This document shows, piece by piece, positions 18,017 to 27,063 of a stretch of DNA of 64,000 bases. The notes below the pieces were generated by a model. It did not search any database. It had not been told where the DNA came from and saw nothing but the letters and a program-made list of their open reading frames with translations. Position 1 is the first letter of the stretch. Each line of letters opens with the position of its first letter. The position numbers and the translations under genes are program-made. The stretch lies in NCBI GenBank assembly GCA_025356445.1, contig JANXSZ010000035.1, positions 34,474 through 98,473 on the forward strand, in the 5' to 3' direction. The DNA is from Betaproteobacteria bacterium (GTDB taxonomy: Bacteria; Pseudomonadota; Gammaproteobacteria; Burkholderiales; Burkholderiaceae_C).

Positions 18017-18052
18017 AAAATTAGTAACCAGTTTGTAACTGGCACTAATTTT
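18017..18052. promoter_or_regulatory. Long inverted repeat upstream of fba
   Basis: The outer arms AAAATTAGT (18017-18025) and ACTAATTTT (18044-18052) and inner arms CCAGTT (18028-18033) and AACTGG (18037-18042) form a near-perfect hairpin or operator, 21-56 bases upstream of the fba ATG. It could act as a pyk terminator, since on the minus strand the TTTTT follows the stem, or as a regulator site for fba. Confidence 0.5.
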
Positions 18053-18063
18053 AACTTCGCCAC

Positions 18064-18096
18064 ACCAAGCCCTGCCAGCGCTGGCAGGGGTTTGGT
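18064..18096. terminator. Strong GC-rich palindrome downstream of pyk
   Basis: A 20-bp perfect palindrome CCCTGCCAGC/GCTGGCAGGG (18070-18089) flanked by ACCAA (18064-18068) and TTGGT (18092-18096), just downstream of the pyk stop on the minus strand. No U-tract follows directly; the next inverted repeat at 18017-18052 supplies one. Confidence 0.55.
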
Positions 18097-18113
18097 CGGT
18101 GGCTTTGGGCACG

Positions 18114-19562
18114 TTATCCCACGCGGCAAATTTTCAGCATGTTGGTGCCGCCCGGTGCACCCATGGGTTCGCCGCAGGTGATAGCGTACACATCGCCAGT
18201 TTTTACAATGCCGCGTTTCTTCAAATACTTCTCGGCTTGTGTCAGCGCTGAGTCGCGGTCGGTGATGGTGGCCACCAGCAGCGGGCGCACGTTGCGGTAA
18301 ATCGCCATTTTGCGCTGCGTGGCAATGCGGGGGGTTAAAGCGTAGATGGGCACGTCGATGCGGTGGCGGCTCATCCACAAAGGCGTGCTGCCGCTGTCAG
18401 TCAGTGCCACGATGGCCTTAGCACCCAGATGGTGGGCTGTGAACAAGGCGCCCATCGCGATGGTTTGGTCGATGCGGGTCGTGCTTTTGGTGGTGAACCC
18501 ACCGTCCAGCTCCACATGCTCGGCTTTTTCAGCGGCTTCGCAGATGCGGCTCATCTCTTGCACCGTTTCCAGCGGGTACTTGCCTGACGCGGTTTCTGCG
18601 CTCAGCATCACGGCGTCGGTGCCGTCCAGCACGGCGTTGGCCACGTCACTCACTTCGGCGCGGGTGGGCATGGGCGCAGAAATCATGCTTTCCATCATCT
18701 GGGTCGCGGTGATGGCAAATTTGTCCATGGCTCGGGCCATTTTGATCATGCGCTTTTGCAAGGCGGGCACGGCAGCGTTGCCTACCTCCACCGCCAAATC
18801 ACCACGGGCTACCATGATGCCGTCGCTGGCCTTGAGGATGCTTTCCAGGTGTGGAATCGCCTCAGCACGCTCGATTTTGGCGATCATGCCGGGCTTGTGC
18901 TTGAATTCAGCAGCCGCCACGTTGCAGAGTTGGCGCGCCATTTCCATGTCGGTGGCGTTTTGCGGGAAGCTCACCGCCACGTAATCGGCCTGGAAGCTCA
19001 TCGCTGTTTTGATGTCTTCCATGTCCTTTGCTGTCAGCGCCGGGGCGGTCAGGCCGCCGCCCTTTTTGTTGATGCCTTTGTTGTTGGACAACTCGCCGCC
19101 CAGGTTGACCGTGGTGTGTACCGCCTCGCCCACCACCTTGTCTACCGTCAGCATGATGAGGCCGTCGTTCAGCAGCAGCACATCACCCGCCTTGACATCC
19201 TGAGGCAGCTCTTTGTAATCGAGGCCCACCGCGCTCACGTCACCCAGCTCTGTGCGCTCGCCGTCCAGCACAAACTTGGCACCGGGTTCCAAAAAGACTT
19301 TGCCTTCTGCGAACTTGCCCACGCGGATTTTCGGGCCTTGCAGATCGGCCATGATGGCGACTTCGCGCCCTGCGCGGCGGGCTGCCTCGCGCACCATCAT
19401 GGCCCGGTCGATGTGGTCTTGCGCCGTGCCGTGGCTGAAGTTCAGCCGTACCACGCTGACTTTGGCGCGGATCATCTTTTCGATCAGCTCCACCGTGTTG
19501 GACGCAGGTCCAAGGGTAGCCACAATTTTGGTGGCATGGCGGGGGATGTTTGTCTCCATCAT
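18114..19562 (-). CDS. pyk: Pyruvate kinase
   Basis: Transfers phosphate from phosphoenolpyruvate to ADP. 482 residues from the ATG at 19562, preceded by AAGAGA. Motifs: KIVATLGPAS, VRLNFSHG, ADLQGPKIRVG, the active-site MIAKIERAEAIPHLESIL, MVARGDLAVEVG, TQMMESMI and LSAETASGKYP. The reading frame stays open another 88 codons upstream to 19826, overlapping pgk, but that stretch has no homologous features and is discarded. It follows pgk leftward with a 115-bp gap, and the pair supports lower glycolysis and gluconeogenesis. Confidence 0.96.
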   Translation of the reverse strand: MMETNIPRHATKIVATLGPASNTVELIEKMIRAKVSVVRLNFSHGTAQDHIDRAMMVREAARRAGREVAIMADLQGPKIRVGKFAEGKVFLEPGAKFVLDGERTELGDVSAVGLDYKELPQDVKAGDVLLLNDGLIMLTVDKVVGEAVHTTVNLGGELSNNKGINKKGGGLTAPALTAKDMEDIKTAMSFQADYVAVSFPQNATDMEMARQLCNVAAAEFKHKPGMIAKIERAEAIPHLESILKASDGIMVARGDLAVEVGNAAVPALQKRMIKMARAMDKFAITATQMMESMISAPMPTRAEVSDVANAVLDGTDAVMLSAETASGKYPLETVQEMSRICEAAEKAEHVELDGGFTTKSTTRIDQTIAMGALFTAHHLGAKAIVALTDSGSTPLWMSRHRIDVPIYALTPRIATQRKMAIYRNVRPLLVATITDRDSALTQAEKYLKKRGIVKTGDVYAITCGEPMGAPGGTNMLKICRVG

Positions 19563-19677
19563 CGAATCTCTTTTCAGGTAGTTGAACCGGAATTGTGGCA
19601 GTGAAGTGCGGCTCTGGAGGAACAAGCGAGGAACGAAATTGGGCATCCCTCCACCCGCTGCTTTTGGGGTTGTCTGC

Positions 19678-20871
19678 TTATCCGTTCGCCCGCTTTTGCA
19701 AAATCTCAAACGCCGGCAGCGTTTTTCCTTCCAGCACTTCCAGGAAAGCCCCGCCGCCAGTGGAGATGTAACCCACCTGTTTTTCAATGCCGTATTTGGC
19801 AATAGCGGCCAGCGTGTCGCCTCCACCTGCTATCGAAAATGCAGCGCTGTCGGCGATGGCTCGGGCAATGGTTTGTGTGCCGTGGGCAAAGGCGTCGAAC
19901 TCGAACACGCCGACGGGGCCGTTCCAGACGATGGTGCCAGCGGCTTTGAGTTGGGCGGCTAAGCGGGCAGCGGTCTCTGGGCCAATGTCCAGTATCAAAT
20001 CATCGTCAGCCACATCGGTGGCGGCTTTGACGGTGGCCACGGCATCGGCGCTGAAGCTTTTGGCGCACACTACGTCGGTGGGGATGGGCACATCCGCGCC
20101 ACGGGCCTTCATGTCGGCGATCACCGTGCGGGCTTTGTCCACCAAATCAGGCTCAGCCAGGCTTTTGCCGATTTTCAAGCCAGCGGCCAGCATGAAGGTG
20201 TTGGCGATGCCGCCGCCCACGATCAACCCGTCCACTTTGGAAGACAGCGCTTCCAAAATTGTCAATTTGGTGCTGACTTTGCTGCCCGCCACGATGGCGA
20301 CGAGGGGGCGCTTGGGAGCCGCCAGCGCTTTGCTGATGGCGTCCATCTCGGCCGCGAGCAGGGGGCCAGCGCTGGCGATGGGTGCGAACTGGGCGATACC
20401 GTAGGTGGTGGCTTCAGCGCGGTGGGCGGTGCCGAAGGCGTCGTGGACGAAGATGTCGCACAGGGTGGCGAGCTTCTTGGCGAGGTCTTCACTGTTCTTT
20501 TTCTCGCCCTTGTTGACGCGGCAGTTTTCCAGCAGCACGACCTGGCCGGGAGCCACGGTAACGCCATCCACCCAGTTGCTCACCAGGGGTACGTCACGGC
20601 CCAAAAGTTCACCGAGGCGTTTGGCGACGGGGGCCAAAGAGTCGGCAGGTTTGAACGCGCCTTCTGTGGGGCGACCCAGGTGCGACGTGACCATCACTGT
20701 GGCACCGGCATCCAGTGCCATCTGGATGCAGGGCACGGAGGCGCGGATGCGTGTGTCTTCGGTGATCTGGCCGGCGTCGTCTTGCGGCACGTTCAGGTCT
20801 GCACGGATGAAGACGCGTTGGTTCTTGGCGCGGCCTTGGGCGCAGAGGTCAGAAAAGCGGATGAAGTTCAT
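19678..20871 (-). CDS. pgk: Phosphoglycerate kinase
   Basis: Interconverts 1,3-bisphosphoglycerate and 3-phosphoglycerate with ADP/ATP. 397 residues is standard. Seen in order: [90 protein letters not shown] and [10 protein letters not shown]. It heads the leftward pgk-pyk-fba-purC series; upstream genes fmt-def are codirectional but separated by 84 bp. Confidence 0.97.
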   Translation of the reverse strand: MNFIRFSDLCAQGRAKNQRVFIRADLNVPQDDAGQITEDTRIRASVPCIQMALDAGATVMVTSHLGRPTEGAFKPADSLAPVAKRLGELLGRDVPLVSNWVDGVTVAPGQVVLLENCRVNKGEKKNSEDLAKKLATLCDIFVHDAFGTAHRAEATTYGIAQFAPIASAGPLLAAEMDAISKALAAPKRPLVAIVAGSKVSTKLTILEALSSKVDGLIVGGGIANTFMLAAGLKIGKSLAEPDLVDKARTVIADMKARGADVPIPTDVVCAKSFSADAVATVKAATDVADDDLILDIGPETAARLAAQLKAAGTIVWNGPVGVFEFDAFAHGTQTIARAIADSAAFSIAGGGDTLAAIAKYGIEKQVGYISTGGGAFLEVLEGKTLPAFEILQKRANG

Positions 20872-20955
20872 GGCGTTGTCGTGATGTGTTTTAAAGGGGG
20901 CGGCGATGTCGGGTGTCGCTCGGCGCGCGCAGATTGTAGGTTTGGGTCGCCTGCG

Positions 20956-21966
20956 CTATTCATCAGAATTTGCAGGCGCACCCATCACCATGCCGGTGTG
21001 CAGCTCAAACCCGCGCAAGAAATCAGCCACTGGCAAACGTTTGCCGCCTGCGCGTTGCAGTGCGGTCAGGCGCAAGGGGGTTGAGCCGGTGTGGACGGTG
21101 ATGAAATGGGTTTCTACGTGCAAAATCGTGCCGTAGTGCAATGCAGATGGGCACAAATTGCTATCATTTTTGATGATCTCGGCACCCCACACCTTGATTG
21201 ACTCTGTACCGATCCCCGTGCTGGCACCGGGGAAGGGGTTGAAGGCGCGGATGCGGCGCTCAATCACCTCGGCGGGCTGCGACCAGTCGATCAGCGCCTC
21301 GGCCTTGTCGATCTTGTGGGCGTAGGTGATGCCGTCTTCGGGCTGCTTCACAGGCTGCAGGCTCTTGGCTTGTACCCGCGTCAGTGCCTGCACTGCCATG
21401 CGGCCGCCCATGGCTGCGAGCTTGTCGTGCAGTGTGGCGGTGGTGTCGGTGGCGGCAATGGCGAGGTGCTCGGTCAGCAGCATGTCACCGGTGTCCAGGC
21501 CTGCGTCCATCTGCATCAGAGTGATGCCGGTTTGTGTGTCACCGGCTTCAATCGCACGGTGTATGGGGGCGGCACCTCGCCAACGGGGCAGCAGGCTGGC
21601 GTGGATGTTGAAGCAGCCGTGGCGGGGGGCTTGCAGCACCCATTCAGGAAGAATCAAGCCGTAAGCAGCCACCACAGCAGCGTCGGTAGCTGCGTTTTTG
21701 ATAGCAATTTGCGCTGCTAAAGCTTCTTCGGGGTACTTGCCGTCCAGACGCAGGCTGCGGGGCTGGATGACGGGAATGCCGTGTTGCAGCGCCAACAGCT
21801 TCACGGCCGAGGCTTGCAGTTTCATGCCGCGCCCGGCGGGGCGGTCGGGTTGGGTGAGCACCAAGGGGACTTCAAAACCGGCGGAAAGCAATTCAGCCAA
21901 GGCCACGCTGGCGAATTCGGGCGTACCTGCAAAAATGACGCGACAAGGCGGGCGCGCGTTGTGCAT
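20956..21966 (-). CDS. fmt: Methionyl-tRNA formyltransferase
   Basis: Formylates Met-tRNAi using 10-formyl-THF. 336 residues. The N-terminal hydrolase fold has [12 protein letters not shown], the [17 protein letters not shown] active-site loop with the catalytic Asn and His, and [11 protein letters not shown] with the catalytic Asp. The C-terminal OB-fold covers about residues 210-330. It overlaps def by one base (TGATG), so the def-fmt operon is translationally coupled and pairs formylation with deformylation. Two repeat-like copies (21155-21178, 21687-21726) lie in frame in variable loops. Confidence 0.96.
   Translation of the reverse strand: MHNARPPCRVIFAGTPEFASVALAELLSAGFEVPLVLTQPDRPAGRGMKLQASAVKLLALQHGIPVIQPRSLRLDGKYPEEALAAQIAIKNAATDAAVVAAYGLILPEWVLQAPRHGCFNIHASLLPRWRGAAPIHRAIEAGDTQTGITLMQMDAGLDTGDMLLTEHLAIAATDTTATLHDKLAAMGGRMAVQALTRVQAKSLQPVKQPEDGITYAHKIDKAEALIDWSQPAEVIERRIRAFNPFPGASTGIGTESIKVWGAEIIKNDSNLCPSALHYGTILHVETHFITVHTGSTPLRLTALQRAGGKRLPVADFLRGFELHTGMVMGAPANSDE
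21155..21178 (+). repeat. Short GCTATC-type repeat fragment inside fmt
   Basis: AT-rich GCTATCATTTTTGATGAT in an otherwise GC-rich gene. It resembles the core of the dispersed family (half of the palindrome). It encodes part of a variable C-terminal-domain loop (IIKNDSNL). Confidence 0.3.
21687..21726 (-). repeat. GCTATC-type repeat copy inside fmt
   Basis: On the coding strand it reads GCTATCAAAAACGCAGCTAC followed by a GACGCTGCT block, very like the copy in the RNA methyltransferase gene at 41000. It is translated in the same frame ([10 protein letters not shown]). Confidence 0.5.
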
Positions 21967-22475
21967 CAGTCTTTGTCCTCGCGCTGGGCTTTGAGCATTT
22001 TGGTTTTGATGCGGTTGCGCTTGAGTGGCGAGAGGTACTCGACAAAGACTTTGCCCAGCAGGTGGTCCATCTCATGCTGCACACAAACGGCGAGCAGGCC
22101 ATCGGCTTCAAAGCTGTGGGGCTGACCATTTTTGTCCAGTGCCTTCACCCGCACCGAGGTGGCACGCTCTACGCCGTCGTAAATGCCGGGCACAGAGAGG
22201 CAGCCCTCTTCGTTCAGGATTTTCTCGGGGCTGGCCCAGGTGATTTCAGGGTTGATGAGCACCAGCGGCTGGTCGTGTTCCTCGGACACGTCGATGACGA
22301 CCACGCGTTCATGCACATCGATCTGGCTGGCGGCCAAGCCTATGCCTTTGGCGTCGTACATGGTTTCCAGCATGTCGTCCACCAGGGTTTGGATGCGGGC
22401 ATCGACCACAGAGACGGCACGGGCCACGGTGTGCAGCTTGGGGTTGGGGTAGCAAAGAATAGGAAGAAGAGCCAT
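21966..22475 (-). CDS. def: Peptide deformylase
   Basis: Iron-dependent removal of the N-formyl group from nascent proteins. 169 residues. The three motifs are present: [18 protein letters not shown] with the metal-binding Cys, and QHEMDH with the two His and the catalytic Glu. The ATG at 22475 gives the usual MALLPIL start; an earlier in-frame ATG at 22508 is less likely. First gene of def-fmt, divergent from the LysM protein gene. Confidence 0.96.
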   Translation of the reverse strand: MALLPILCYPNPKLHTVARAVSVVDARIQTLVDDMLETMYDAKGIGLAASQIDVHERVVVIDVSEEHDQPLVLINPEITWASPEKILNEEGCLSVPGIYDGVERATSVRVKALDKNGQPHSFEADGLLAVCVQHEMDHLLGKVFVEYLSPLKRNRIKTKMLKAQREDKD

Positions 22476-22511
22476 GGGGGAGACGTGAAAAAGTCGATAA
22501 GAAAACAAGAA

Positions 22512-22530
22512 TGACGCTGAAAATGCGTCA
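22512..22530. promoter_or_regulatory. Small inverted repeat in the def / LysM-gene divergent region
   Basis: TGACGC-TGAAAAT-GCGTCA lies 37 bases upstream of the def ATG, in the 187-bp divergent spacer (22476-22662). A TATAGT hexamer at 22578-22583 may be a -10 for the rightward LysM gene, but no convincing -35 is seen. Confidence 0.35.
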
Positions 22531-22662
22531 GCAGAATGGTCTGCTGTGTCGCTATTTTCGCTACTTTCGGCGAGCGCTATAGTGTCAAATGAGATTCATC
22601 GTTGCCCAGTCAAGGGCTTGGGCGCAAAATCGCGCGAGATAGATTGAGGATTTCCTGACCGT

Positions 22663-23889
22663 ATGGACACCACAACCCCGTTATTCCCCGCATGGCGCCT
22701 GACGCTGCTGGCCTTGGCCCTGGGCGCGGTGCTTTCCCCCGTTGCGGCCCAGGTGGTGGCGCAAAACTACCCTGTTACCGTCAGCCAAAAGGCCACTGCG
22801 CAGCAAGTTGCTCAGGCGGGTGTGCCCTTGGAGGAGCTGGCTGCGGATGCGCCGGACAGCTACACGGTGAAGTCGGGCGATACGCTTTGGGCGATCTCAG
22901 GCCTGTTTTTGAAGCGCCCTTGGCGTTGGCCTGAGCTGTGGGGCATGAACCTGCAAGAGATTCAAAACCCGCACCGTATCTTTCCCGGTCAGCAGCTGTT
23001 TTTAGAAAAAAGTGGTGGTCGGGCGCGCTTACGTACTTCGCGATCGGACAGCGATACGTCAGACATGACCACCGTTCGTGTGTCGCCACGTACACGTTAC
23101 GAGAGTCTGGCCGAGGCGGCACTGCCTACCCTCAAAAACCAGCTGATTGAGCCGTTTTTGTCGGAACCTCTGATCGTTGACGAAGCCGGGCTGGCCAAGG
23201 CTCCCCGTATCGTGTCGGCGCAAGAGGGGCGTGTATTGCTAAGCAAGGGGGATCGTGCCTACGCACTGGGTGACCCGGCTACGCCGCTGACCGATGCCAA
23301 AGACCAGCCCAAGGCCTACCGCGTCTTTCGCAACGTGATTCCCCTGAAGGACCCGGACACGGCTGCTGTACTGGGCTATGAGGCCAAGTACGTTGGCAAA
23401 GCTGTTCTGGTGCGTGGACAGACCCTGCGCGAGCTTGTCGGCAAAGACGGCAAACCTCAGCTCGACATCGTGCCTGCCACCATCGACATAGTGGGCGCCA
23501 AAGAGGAAATGCGCGTAGGCGATCGCCTGTTGCCCGAGCCTCCCCACGAGATCACCAACTACGTGCCGCGCCCCCCGGATGGCCCTGTTGATGGCCGTAT
23601 CGTTTCTGTCTATGGCAGTGCGGTGCTCAATGCCGCCCAGAACCAGATCGTGGTCATCAACAAAGGCACCCGTGATGGTTTGCAAGTGGGTCATGTGCTG
23701 GCCATGCTGAAAGACGGCCCCCGTGTGATTGACCGCACCACGGGCGTACCCGTCGAGATCAAGCTGCCGAACGAGCGCAATGGCTTGGTGATGGTGTTCC
23801 GCCCCTTTGAGACACTGTCTTATGGCTTGATTTTGCAAATCACCGACGGTGCCAAGGTGGGTGACCGGGTGAGCAATCCCCGTCCGTGA
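22663..23889 (+). CDS. LysM peptidoglycan-binding exported protein
   Basis: A 408-residue protein. A hydrophobic signal segment is at residues 10-30, cleaving after VAA or AQA. One LysM domain sits at about residues 66-112 (YTVKSGDTLWAISGLFLKRPWRWPELWGMN with NPHRIFPGQQLFL). The long C-terminal region has no recognised enzyme motif but repeats GxVLVxxG/VGDRLL-like beta motifs. It probably binds murein in the periplasm. It is divergent from def-fmt and coupled to dprA by a GTGA overlap, an arrangement typical of Burkholderiales. Confidence 0.87.
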   Translation: MDTTTPLFPAWRLTLLALALGAVLSPVAAQVVAQNYPVTVSQKATAQQVAQAGVPLEELAADAPDSYTVKSGDTLWAISGLFLKRPWRWPELWGMNLQEIQNPHRIFPGQQLFLEKSGGRARLRTSRSDSDTSDMTTVRVSPRTRYESLAEAALPTLKNQLIEPFLSEPLIVDEAGLAKAPRIVSAQEGRVLLSKGDRAYALGDPATPLTDAKDQPKAYRVFRNVIPLKDPDTAAVLGYEAKYVGKAVLVRGQTLRELVGKDGKPQLDIVPATIDIVGAKEEMRVGDRLLPEPPHEITNYVPRPPDGPVDGRIVSVYGSAVLNAAQNQIVVINKGTRDGLQVGHVLAMLKDGPRVIDRTTGVPVEIKLPNERNGLVMVFRPFETLSYGLILQITDGAKVGDRVSNPRP

Positions 23890-25136
23890 GCGTGACAGGT
23901 GACGCCAGTGCCCTGGCTGCTTGGCTGAGACTGAGCTTGACGCCTGGTTTGGGGAACGAAGGTGCACGCAAACTGCTGGCGGCTTTTGGGCTGCCTGAGG
24001 CTATTTTTGGGGCCAGCCTTGCCGCTTTGCAGCAGGTGGTCAGTGCGAAGGTGGCTGATGCCGTGCGCCAGCTACCGCCTCAGTTTGCTGAAAAGTGGGC
24101 GCAAACCCAAGTGTGGTTGAACGGTGCAGAACCTGCATCCGCAACGCGCACCGTCCCGCGCTGTATCGTAACGCTGGGCGACAGCGCCTACCCTGCCGAT
24201 CTGCTCCACATGGAAGACCCGCCTTTGCTGCTGTATGTGATGGGCGCAGGGGACGTGGCGCAGCTCTTGGCCAGCCACTGCATTGCGGTGGTGGGAAGCC
24301 GTAACCCGACGCCACAGGGCGAAGAAAATGCGAGAGGGTTTGCCAAGGCGCTGGTCAGCGCAGGGTTGACCGTGGTGTCAGGCCTTGCGCTGGGGGTGGA
24401 TGGTGCAGCCCATGAGGGGGCACTCGAGGCGGTGTTGGATGCTGAAAACAAGGCTGAAAAAAACGTTGAAAGCGCCCATCTGCAGGCGGCAGCACAGATG
24501 GCTACCGTGGCTGTGGTGGGTACTGGGTTAGACCGGGTCTACCCTAAACAGCACCTTGATTTGGCGCACCGCATTGCGGCGCGCGGTTTGTTGATCAGCG
24601 AATACCCGTTGGGAACACCACCACTGTCGGCGAATTTTCCGCGCCGTAACCGCCTTATTGCCGGGCTGTCCAAGGCCACGCTTGTGGTAGAGGCTGCGCT
24701 CAAGTCGGGCTCGTTGATTACCGCGCGCTTGGCCTCTGAGCAGGGCAAGGATGTTTTTGCTATTCCGGGGTCCATCCACGCTGCGCAGTCACGCGGCTGC
24801 CATGCGCTCATCAAGCAAGGGGCCAAGCTGGTGGAATCGGCTCAAGATGTGCTGGAGGAGTTTGGTCATTGGCGGCCTGCCAAAAGCAAAACTGCTACGA
24901 ATAAGATAGCTATTGATGCCGATCTATCAAGCACAAACACCTCTTTTGATTGGAAAGATGTCCCCGAGAGCAGTTTGCTGCAAGCGTTGGGCTTTGATCC
25001 GGTCGGTTTGGATGCGCTGCAAGCCCGCACAGGATTGCCTACCGCCATGCTGCAAGCCGAACTGTTGACGTTGGAGCTGGAAGGGCATCTGGCTCGCCTG
25101 CCTGGAGGCTTGTTCCAGCGAATGGGGGCAGCGTAA
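23886..25136 (+). CDS. dprA: DNA-processing protein DprA (Smf)
   Basis: Protects incoming single-stranded DNA and loads RecA in natural transformation. 416 residues from a GTG at 23886 overlapping the previous stop. The Rossmann core shows AVVGSRNPTPQGEENARGFAKALVSAGLTVVSGLALGVDGAAHEGAL, then ISEYPLGTPPLSANFPRRNRLIAGLSKATLVVEAALKSGSLITARLA. A C-terminal winged helix (about 345-416) carries GFDPVGLDALQARTGLP. The linker between the core and the winged helix contains an in-frame repeat copy (24894-24950). PilT/PilU are also encoded in the window. Confidence 0.95.
   Translation: MSVTGDASALAAWLRLSLTPGLGNEGARKLLAAFGLPEAIFGASLAALQQVVSAKVADAVRQLPPQFAEKWAQTQVWLNGAEPASATRTVPRCIVTLGDSAYPADLLHMEDPPLLLYVMGAGDVAQLLASHCIAVVGSRNPTPQGEENARGFAKALVSAGLTVVSGLALGVDGAAHEGALEAVLDAENKAEKNVESAHLQAAAQMATVAVVGTGLDRVYPKQHLDLAHRIAARGLLISEYPLGTPPLSANFPRRNRLIAGLSKATLVVEAALKSGSLITARLASEQGKDVFAIPGSIHAAQSRGCHALIKQGAKLVESAQDVLEEFGHWRPAKSKTATNKIAIDADLSSTNTSFDWKDVPESSLLQALGFDPVGLDALQARTGLPTAMLQAELLTLELEGHLARLPGGLFQRMGAA
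24894..24950 (+). repeat. GCTAT/ATAGC repeat copy in the DprA linker
   Basis: GCTACGAATAAGATAGCT followed by GATCTATCAAGCAC and a CTCTTTTGATTG end, the same order of blocks as the intergenic copy at 13847. Strikingly AT-rich in a GC-rich gene and translated as a Ser/Thr/Asp/Asn-rich linker (NKIAIDADLSSTNTS). Confidence 0.65.
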
Positions 25137-25143
25137 GCGCGTG

Positions 25144-26001
25144 ATGCAATGGATGAAGAATTCAGGTGTTCTGCTGCTGCTATGGGGGGCTGTGCTGCAG
25201 GGGGTTTGTGCCCAAGCGGTGGCAGATGTGGCAATCTCGCCTGATTTCACGCTGGGTCTGGCGCTGGGCCAAACTCAGTACCGTGCCACAGAGCGCAATG
25301 CCCTGGGCAACGTTACCAATCAGGAGTCCGGCAGCTTGCCGCATGCTATGGTGACGGGGCGTTGGCAGCACGGTGAATGGTTTGCTGAAGCTGCTTTGAG
25401 CGTGGCACGGCACGATGTGGCCTACCAGGGCTTCACGCAAATTGGTATTCCACTCACGACCACCACGGCGTTGGCCATGACCCAAAGCGGTTTACAAGGG
25501 GGCCGCCGCTGGCGCAGCGCCAGCTCTACGCAGTGGCAGGTGTCGGGTGGGCTTGAGCGGTTGCAGATACAGCGTCACATCTTGCCTGGGTTGGGTTCGT
25601 CGCCACTGCGTGAGGTGTTAACCACCACGCGTGCCGTGGCGAGTGTGGCGGTACAGCAGGACTTACCTGCCATTTGGGTGAGCGCTCCCGTTGCCTTGTC
25701 CGTTGGGCTGGACGTGATGCCCGCTTTGCGTTCGCGTCTGGATGTGGACAGCTTTGGCGTATTTGATCCTATTACCTTGCAGCCTGCACGCAGCACGGAC
25801 TGGCGTGTCAAGCTGAAAACCGAGTTGGTGCTGAGCCGGCAAGCCATCCTTTGGTTGGGCTATACGCACGAATCGCTTCAACCCGGTGGTAGCAGCCTGG
25901 CGGTCTGGACACGCGGGGGGGTACCTACTGCGGGGGTGCGCTATCCGGGAAGCCAGCAAAGTCTGCGCACGTTGTCTATGGGCCTGAGTTTGGGTTTTTA
26001 G
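25144..26001 (+). CDS. Exported protein, probable small outer-membrane beta-barrel, function unknown
   Basis: I do not recognise the family. The 285-residue product has a signal peptide (hydrophobic residues 8-22, cleavage likely after CAQA). Alternating hydrophobic/polar stretches follow (FTLGLALGQTQY, WFAEAALSVARHD, VALSVGLDVMPALRSRLDV, ILWLGYTHESL). It ends in SMGLSLGF, with a C-terminal Phe as in outer-membrane barrels. It starts 7 bp after dprA; an in-frame GTG at 25141 precedes the ATG, and no good Shine-Dalgarno is seen. It may be read through from dprA. Confidence 0.65.
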   Translation: MQWMKNSGVLLLLWGAVLQGVCAQAVADVAISPDFTLGLALGQTQYRATERNALGNVTNQESGSLPHAMVTGRWQHGEWFAEAALSVARHDVAYQGFTQIGIPLTTTTALAMTQSGLQGGRRWRSASSTQWQVSGGLERLQIQRHILPGLGSSPLREVLTTTRAVASVAVQQDLPAIWVSAPVALSVGLDVMPALRSRLDVDSFGVFDPITLQPARSTDWRVKLKTELVLSRQAILWLGYTHESLQPGGSSLAVWTRGGVPTAGVRYPGSQQSLRTLSMGLSLGF

Positions 26002-26022
26002 TGGTGAATATTCACGGCAATT

Positions 26023-26039
26023 CCCCCTGAACTCGGGGG
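26023..26039. terminator. Weak hairpin after the beta-barrel gene
   Basis: CCCCC (26023-26027), loop TGAACTC, GGGGG (26035-26039), flanked by partly complementary AATT/TATT. No U-tract. It may act as a weak or factor-assisted terminator before the lipoprotein gene at 26101. Confidence 0.4.
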
Positions 26040-26100
26040 TATTCAAGCTGACATGGGCTGACTAAAGTCGTTAACTTCTAACAAGATTTGGACACTTTTG

Positions 26101-27009
26101 ATGAACACCTCTCTCAAATTTCTCTTTACAGCGGCTGCGGCAGCAGGCTTGGCGGCTTGTGGTGGCGGCGGTAGCAGTTCAATCACCACGGCACCTGCAC
26201 CGGCGGCAACGACGCCTGCGCCAGCTGCGGTGACGCCCACACCGGCTGCCCCTGCACCAGCACCGGCCGTTGCGGGCCCCGTACCGTCACCGACGACGAC
26301 ACCTACCGCTACATTGGCAAGTACGCAGACCGAAGCCAGTGGTCTGGCGAGCGAGGCCAAAGCCGGTTTTGCGGCTGCGGCATCCGCGTCGGCAGGGGCC
26401 GGGTTCAAAGGGCCTTTGGGTATTGAGCTTTCTGCCCTGCCAAGTGGCATTGCGGCCACTATTTCTTGCAGCTCTCTTGCCGCAGGTGGAACTGGCAGCA
26501 TCAGTTATGACTTTCCGAGCACAGTGCCTGCGGCAGGGTACACCTTGACTTACACGTACAACGCTTGTTCGTTCTCAGGCTACACCTACAACGGCACGTT
26601 CAAATTGGTGTACGACCGCTATGTGAGCCCCACAGATTTCACCTACACGGCCGAATATTTGAACTTCACCGTTGCCGGCAATGGGGTGGGCAGCCAAACC
26701 ATCAGTGGCAAGCAGACTTGCAGCCTCTCGGCCGGTTCCGCCAGCTGCTATTACAACGATGGGTCACGCGGCTGGAGCAGCACGATGACCTACAGCGGTG
26801 GCGTAGTGAACGGTTCGTATGCGGTGAATTACGGGAATGGCTCTGTACAAGTGACTTACGCCAACTTCGGCGCAACCAGTGGCACCGCCACCATGACTGG
26901 CTCTAACGGCAGCAAGGCTGTCATCACCCGCACATCAGCTACCAGCTTCACGGTGTCCATCACCACGGCAACTGGCGGCGCGGCCACGTCTTACACCGTG
27001 ACGCTGTAA
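26101..27009 (+). CDS. Secreted lipoprotein of unknown function with Pro/Ala/Thr linker
   Basis: A 302-residue protein. A lipoprotein signal with lipobox LAAC is at residues 17-20, followed by GGGGSSS. An Ala/Pro/Thr low-complexity linker covers about residues 25-80. The folded C-terminal domain (about 115-302) is rich in Tyr, Thr, Ser, Asn and Gly, with repeated short beta motifs (YTLTYTYNACSFSGYTYNGTF, SGTATMTGSNG). No family is recognised. A few Cys could pair. It is likely surface or periplasmic. It converges on the DUF1631 gene. Confidence 0.7.
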   Translation: MNTSLKFLFTAAAAAGLAACGGGGSSSITTAPAPAATTPAPAAVTPTPAAPAPAPAVAGPVPSPTTTPTATLASTQTEASGLASEAKAGFAAAASASAGAGFKGPLGIELSALPSGIAATISCSSLAAGGTGSISYDFPSTVPAAGYTLTYTYNACSFSGYTYNGTFKLVYDRYVSPTDFTYTAEYLNFTVAGNGVGSQTISGKQTCSLSAGSASCYYNDGSRGWSSTMTYSGGVVNGSYAVNYGNGSVQVTYANFGATSGTATMTGSNGSKAVITRTSATSFTVSITTATGGAATSYTVTL

Positions 27010-27063
27010 CTTGGCGCAGGGCGTTTTACGGTGCAGTGCTTGGTTTTGGGGACAAAAGCGGTG

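Noticed and set aside
19563..19826. 88-codon extension of pyruvate kinase
   Set aside because: It overlaps pgk, has no homologous motif, and a good start exists at 19562.
22551..22584. GCTAT-type copy in the def/LysM spacer
   Set aside because: Contains GCTATTTTCGCTAC and GCGCTATAG, but the order and spacing do not fit the other copies.
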